In this document: in pieces, positions 59,036-64,000 of the stretch | How positions within the stretch are numbered: the first letter of the stretch is position 1 | How the letters are laid out: the number at the start of each line of letters is the position of its first letter | DNA from: Tachypleus tridentatus | Lineage: Eukaryota > Arthropoda > Merostomata > Xiphosura > Limulidae | Length of the DNA stretch: 64,000 nt | Assembly: GCF_004210375.1 (NCBI RefSeq) | Contig: NW_027467782.1 | Location: 22,175,276-22,239,275, forward strand | Direction: 5' to 3' | Notes under the pieces: model-generated | The model's database searches: none | Told to the model about the DNA's origin: nothing | Seen by the model: the letters and a program-made list of their open reading frames with translations, nothing else | Program-made: the position numbers and the translations under genes

Positions 59036-60290
59036 CTAAAAGACAAAGCAAATGGAAATGTAATGTAATAACAAACATCATAAAATATAACCAAAGTCCA
59101 TTTTCCTTATTGTCTATCTAACTTTCAATATAAAACCTCTATCAATAATTCAGCCATCCAAGATATTTCAAAAGTAAAATTTGCTGACATCATTCCCTTG
59201 TTTCATATTAATGTGCAAGATATAAAGACACATTTTAAAAACATCTATGAAAGAGTAAAACAGATTCACTAATTGATTGATTGACACTATATGCCACTTT
59301 GAACATAATTTTGGTTATATTGTGGTTAACAGAGGCTGTAATTTAGTGGTAACATAAAAACGTTGCAACAATAAATGATAAAAAAAACCCAGCAATCTTT
59401 GGATTTTCAAAAAAAAAAAATTTAGTATATTCTTTCACTCCTTTTCTGTGCTATAATTTTCCAAAATATGAAAAGACATATCTAAAGGAATTCATGAATC
59501 ATAGGAAGTAACATCTGGAAAGTTGCAAAAAACATAAATAAAAACACTTATAAAAAACAAGAATTTGTTGCACATCCTATCAATATCAAGATTGACCTGG
59601 AACTGTCAATGCATAAAAGATGATACATGAATCATTTTGGATATTGAAAATCAAAACTTGTTGTGTATCATTCATTAAATATATCCTGTCAACAATATAA
59701 ATAGATACATTCTGTATTATTTGTGAGCTAGTGCTGATAATATACTCAGGGTAGAAAGGTTGGATAAGGACTAACCCTACAGTTTGCATAATTTCATTGT
59801 ACTAGAACATTTTTTATACTGTTGTTATTTTTAAAAGACACATTGTAAATCACAGTTACCACAAAGTTGTGGAACAAGAGGTTTTATAGAAAATTTAAAA
59901 ATAACAATACCTTTACAACTTTAATTACCATTTTTGATGACTATCTTTTCTCTTTCTTTTTCCAACTAATTTTTCCAGCTTTTCTTACAATGTCACATTA
60001 GAACCTGGTAATAAACAAATACAGATAAAATGATTTTACCACAAGTTACTACATTAGCAAATTAAATCTTCCATTTTAATAACCTTCATTTATTTATATT
60101 ATGCAACTGGCATGTTTATCAAACAATTATTCAATGAATGGGTTTAATTGTTAACAAAATTGGTATATTAAATCTCAATAAGTTTATACTAAATGCCTTA
60201 ATAACACTTTCTTAACATATAAAATTATATACAATTAGAAGATGTTTCACAGATAATATTCAATTCTACAAAAATGTTTTACATACATAC
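59036..60290 (-). other. Probable intron; no firm feature
   Basis: AT-rich DNA. A 55-bp stretch at 59929-59983 could be an exon (KLEKLVGKRKRKDSHQK before GTAATT), but its phase would create a stop when joined to the exon at 59035. I do not call it. Confidence 0.35.
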
Positions 60291-60386
60291 ATTTAAATTT
60301 TCTCTCAAATGCTCTTCAACCTTTTTCATCAGACACTCATGTTTATCATTCACCTTTTTTATAGCCTCATCAAGACTGTTTCTCAT
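60291..60386 (-). CDS. Candidate exon, coiled-coil-like, unidentified
   Basis: Minus strand from ATG at 60386-60384: MRNSLDEAIKKVNDKHECLM then KKVEEHLRENLN, followed by a strong donor GTATGTATGT. The peptide is highly charged with heptad-like hydrophobic spacing, suggesting a coiled coil. A stop lies just upstream in frame, so either the ATG is used or the true acceptor is inside (an AG at AAACAG). The phase-0 end fits the exon at 58898-59035. Confidence 0.42.
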
Positions 60387-60647
60387 GTAGAAAACTTACA
60401 AAGTACCTTAATTACTATTTTCTAGAATAAAATTTCAAGTTAAAATTCACATTAACTTTATATAATTGTTTTCAAACTGATAAATGTTCACACTTTTTCA
60501 AATATACTTTAGAAAATGAACTGTATTTCAAAATATTGTTTACTCATGAAACTTATTAGAAGCCTATACAACTTCAAATTGTGGGTTTTATGTAATGTAT
60601 TATAGACTGTTTTATTAGTGCTTGAATTGATTGGAAAATTCTAGTTT

Positions 60648-60855
60648 TCAAGATATTTCTTTTGTGCTGTTCATTAATTGATTGAAATACCTTGCAAAAC
60701 TTCCTTGATCAAAACAAGAGAATCTTCCTGGTTTCAGTGATGTTTGCCACTGTGCTCTTCTAGAGTGGTACTCTCTCAATAACATGTGATTTAAATTGTC
60801 CACCAATCCATTTTCTATTTAGTTGCTCTACATGCTTATCAAAAGCCCCCTCATT
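60648..60855 (-). pseudogene. Unidentified coding-like remnant with one frameshift
   Basis: Minus strand: NEGAFDKHVEQLNRKWIGGQ in one frame, then, after a shift near 60780, LREYHSRRAQWQTSLKPGRF and SCFDQGSFARYFNQLMNST to a TGA at 60648. Composition is protein-like. The family is unknown. Confidence 0.25.
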
Positions 60856-62024
60856 TATCGGAAAAGAGGAAAGAGCTGGTTTCCTTCCAACTTGTCAAAC
60901 TCTAAAGTTTTAAGTTTGAAAGCTGAGGAGGACTCTGGGGATGTTTTTCATACTTTCCCCTACCTTGCAGTCCCCATTATTTGATTTAATTTACAAAAAG
61001 AGAAACTCTAGAAGCAAATAAAGATAAGCCTGTTTACTCTATTAAGATAGGATAAATTCATTTCAAATGAAGATAATATCCAGAAGCAAGATGTACATTT
61101 TTTTCAGGAATATATTGAAATGATAATAACATAACAGTCTTAAAAAACAAACAAACAGTAACAACCTTAACTTCTTCTCTACAGTCATAAGAAAACTCAT
61201 CTTTCAATCACTTCATTTTCTTTCTGATTAATTTTTTTAGAGTAAGATTATAGAAATTTTATCCAATTTAAGCACTTATATTTAGTACAGTTTTCCCCCA
61301 ATGGCCTGACAGTATGAATTAAAAAGTCTTGGATATCTTTTCATATAAAATATTATACATTCAGTTACCAGATTATTAAATATATTTTTCTGTCCATTAT
61401 TCAGAGTCATATGTACTGCTGGTAGAGTAATGATAACAAATTTAAAGATTGTGACCCATATATTAGTAAATCACTTAACAGTTTACCATGTACATAAAAT
61501 AAATATCCCAGTGTTAGAAAATGTATAATAATCTACGTTTATTTCAAAATTTGTTACATCCAGCAGCACATACTTTTTTCCCAGGAAATAAACAGAAAGC
61601 AAGAAATTTTTAATGTTTAATTTGTATATATTTACAAGTTTTTCTCTTGAATAACAACAACAATCTTACATGAAAATGAGCATAACACATGTTTACATTT
61701 TAACACTTCACACGATCATTCTTTTCTGCTAAAGAACAATCATTTTTCTGATTAGTATTAAATCACATTCTAAATTTCAGATGTTTTGTTTATCTCAACT
61801 TATTGATTGTATTTCACACATAAACCTACTTACATCATCACAAAGTACAATAAAAGTATTATTCTTAAATCCGTTCAAAACGTAATTTTCTTCAATCTCT
61901 TATAATTACAAGTTTTCCACACAAAGGTCAAAGTTGTCTTTGTTGAAAACAAAAAAGCAAGGATATACTCTTTCAACTGATACATTGTACTTTATAATTG
62001 TAATGATTCATATAGTTGCAAACT
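60856..62024. other. No recognisable feature
   Basis: AT-rich DNA, possibly intronic to the minus-strand gene. No exon or repeat could be supported. Confidence 0.35.
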
Positions 62025-62095
62025 CTTTAACCTAAAGATGACCTAAAAAGGTCACAACGTTGTTCTCTACTTCTATAGTTTTAATACCCATACCA
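62025..62095 (+). mobile_element. PLE terminal fragment, family A, with decayed hammerhead
   Basis: Plus strand: CCTAAAGATGACC, loop, AGGTCACAACGTTGTTCTC (62031-62066), then AGTTTTAATACCCATACCAA. This last part is the inverse of the family A arm seen at 7114 and 39236. The CUGANGA and GAAA boxes are mutated (CUAAAGA, ACAA), but the GACC/GGUC stem is kept. Confidence 0.65.
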
Positions 62096-63037
62096 ACTGT
62101 ATTGAGATAGAATTTTACAAACGATTTATACAGTCCACACTTAATTCAAAAAATAACTATAGCAATGATGCTGCATTAAACCGTGTTATAGAGAAAAGAG
62201 ATTTAGCCTGAATCGTTTAGGGTTAGAATATAAAATGCTAATTTACTTACGTACATACTGCTTCGAGGTTTTTGGATTATTTTAACATCAAAGCATTTTG
62301 CGATATAAGTTTAAAGTGCCTGATAACACTTTGTGATGTCCTAAAAGTTGGAAATAATAAAATCCTTTTGTTATAGACATTTGTTTTATCAGATTTGAAC
62401 CCTTTCTCGCATTACTTTTACATGTCTTGCGATCTCTTGTACTGTTTTGATTACGTCACACAGATAAATTGTTGTAGACACGTGAACGAATATTGATTCA
62501 AAAATATGAAAAATTCTGGAAAACCGTTAATAAACTAAGTTACGAGTGAAACCTCCATCTCATTTATACTGAGATTCACAGTGAAAACAAGTTTGCGAGA
62601 TTAATATTGATAAATATAATTTTAATATTTTACACATTAGAACCTTACTATATTTTCAAATACCTGAATAATATTTCAATTATATTAGGTGAGAAAAAAT
62701 TTAATTTTTCATGTATTGTGATGAAATTCGTTATTACCACCATTGGCCAAATTAATTGGCCAAAGTAAAGCCTAAATCTTGTTAGGTTTAGATTAATTTG
62801 TAAGTGCTGAGTTTTCTTGTGAAAATATAATTTCGAAATATAATTAAGTTAATATTAATGAGATTAATTTATTCATTGTAGAATACTAATAATTTTATAT
62901 ACATGTGTGTGTATATACATATGCATGTATGTTTAGAATATAACCTCTTGCGTTGAAATGACACGTTTCCCATTTTAACCAAAGTATGTATCAAATATAG
63001 TGAAAACCGATGATGGTGTTCTATTGTGTTTATGTAT
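62096..63037. other. No recognisable feature
   Basis: AT-rich DNA. A minus-strand piece ending at 62251 before a strong donor (GTAAGTAAAT) could be an exon end (CFDVKIIQKPRSSMY), but its start is undefined. A short palindrome, TTGGCCAA-ATTAA-TTGGCCAA, lies at about 62744-62764. Confidence 0.35.
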
Positions 63038-63142
63038 GTTTTCTTACATCAAAGCCACATGAGCTATTTGCGATGTACACTGAGGAAAATCCAACCCGTT
63101 ACTTTAGCTTTGCAAATCCTAATATTTAACACTCTTCTACCG
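63038..63142 (-). mobile_element. SINE-B copy, diverged
   Basis: Minus strand: AGCTCATGTGGCTTTGATGT tail, AACGGGTTGGATTTTCC B-box region, and head up to CCGCGGTAGAAGAG. Confidence 0.65.
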
Positions 63143-63312
63143 CGGAAGTGATGTTATAGCCTCGGAAAAGTTTAAAATTTAAAACATTAAAGTGTTTTTC
63201 TTATCAATCCTAATCAATAATATGGGCCATAATGTGTTTCCAATTTGTAGACAAATTATTTTAGGAAATAAATAAGATTCTATGAATTTTCGATATTGTT
63301 TAAACTAACGAA

Positions 63313-63546
63313 GGCCCGGCATGATCAGGTATTCGGGTTCGAATCTCCGTCGCACCAAACATACTCGCCCTCCCAGTCTTTGGGACGTTATAATGTAACG
63401 GTCAATCTCACTATTCGTTGGTAAAAGAGTAGCCCAAGAGTTGGCGGTGGGTAGCAATGACTAGTTGCCTTCCCTCTAGCCTTACACTGCTTAATTAGGG
63501 ACGGCTAGCACAAATAGCCCTCGAGTAGCTTTGTGCGAAATTAAAA
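63313..63546 (+). mobile_element. SINE-A copy with deletion in the tRNA-like head
   Basis: GGCCCGGCATGATCAGGTAT then directly CGGGTTCGAATC, so about 25 bp between the A-box and B-box regions are missing. The remaining body and AAATAGCCCTCGAGTAGCTT tail are well preserved. Confidence 0.92.
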
Positions 63547-63547
63547 T

Positions 63548-64000
63548 GCGCGCGCATGTGCTTATTTTCCAATATACGAGGACTGGTGGGTAAATTGCAA
63601 CATTCTCGCGCAAGTGTTAATTTTGTAGTTGAGCGTGCAGGTGTTAATTCTGTGGAAGCTCGCATAGATGCTTGTTCTGTTAAATGTTAGCGAAGTTAAT
63701 TAATTGATAAATGCCATATCAAGTATTGAATATCTTAGATGCGCGCACAGATTCTTATTTTGTTATTTTGCCAGAAATTATTAAATTGGTAGACATACTC
63801 GCAGGTGTTGTACTTCTTAGATGAGCGCGCAGGTGCTTATTTTGGACATGCGTCCAGGAGTTTATCAAAGTATATGAGCACGATAAATACTAAGCTTGTA
63901 GACACGCGTGCAGATGTTTATTTTCGTAAATGGGCACAGTAATGTGTAAATTGGTACATGCAGGTTTAAAGAAATACTTATTTTAGCACATTTGCACACA
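63548..64000. repeat. Diverged complex satellite, block 2
   Basis: Begins directly at the end of the SINE with GCGCGCATGTGCTTATTTT and contains TTGTAGTTGAGCGTGCAGG, ACTTCTTAGATGAGCGCGC and TAGCACATTTGCACACA. These recur in block 1 at 35641-36490. It runs off the window edge. Confidence 0.7.

Noticed and set aside
59929..59983. Possible exon encoding KLEKLVGKRKRKDSHQK
   Set aside because: The acceptor lacks a pyrimidine tract, and its phase would create a stop when joined to the exon at 59035.

Overview
This is an AT-rich, intron- and repeat-rich nuclear segment of a metazoan genome, probably an arthropod. It carries tRNA-derived SINEs, CR1-, Jockey- and Tx1/L1-like LINEs, Penelope-like elements (PLEs), mariner, Tc1 and hAT DNA transposons, and several long minisatellites. 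The recurrent SINE and the PLE termini look like ones I associate with horseshoe crabs, but that is memory-based inference and not proof. There are no operons, no CRISPR array and no true tRNA or rRNA gene. I found no intact multi-exon gene that I can name.

Layout. 0-7 kb: a decayed CR1 reverse-transcriptase fragment, a nearly complete mariner (perfect 27-bp inverted termini, DD41D transposase broken by frameshifts), a 37-bp satellite, a short 53-bp tandem repeat, and a complete Tc1 whose transposase frame is broken only by three nonsense codons. 7-17 kb: scattered SINEs of two families in otherwise featureless DNA. 17-24 kb: a Tx1/L1-like LINE split by a SINE and a reversed hAT copy, followed by a 5'-truncated Jockey LINE. 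23.7-31.4 kb: a 68-bp minisatellite of more than 4.5 kb into which a second hAT inserted; that hAT in turn received a SINE and an unidentified retroposon. 31.4-32 kb: a PLE GIY-YIG remnant and a SINE. 35.6-39 kb: a diverged complex satellite, a GC-rich 272-bp tandem duplication, and a 56-bp minisatellite carrying a 484-bp TIR element at a TA target. 39-55 kb: three CR1-like remnants, unidentified coding-like tracts and one convincing + strand terminal exon with a polyadenylation signal (52260-52393). 55.8-62 kb: PLE termini with hammerhead-ribozyme-like motifs, and a convincing - strand terminal exon (58898-59035). The right edge has another SINE and a second block of the complex satellite.

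How the parts relate. The nesting gives a relative history: 68-bp array, then hAT, then SINE and retroposon; 56-bp array, then TIR element; CR1, then PLE piece. The most interesting signal is a set of hammerhead-like motifs at PLE ends. One (56707-56748, - strand) has a canonical CUGANGA/GAAA core and lies between long inverted arms. Another (39275-39308) shows compensated changes in stem II. Hammerheads in PLEs are already known as a class, so the novelty would lie in the flanking inverted-arm architecture and the family variants.
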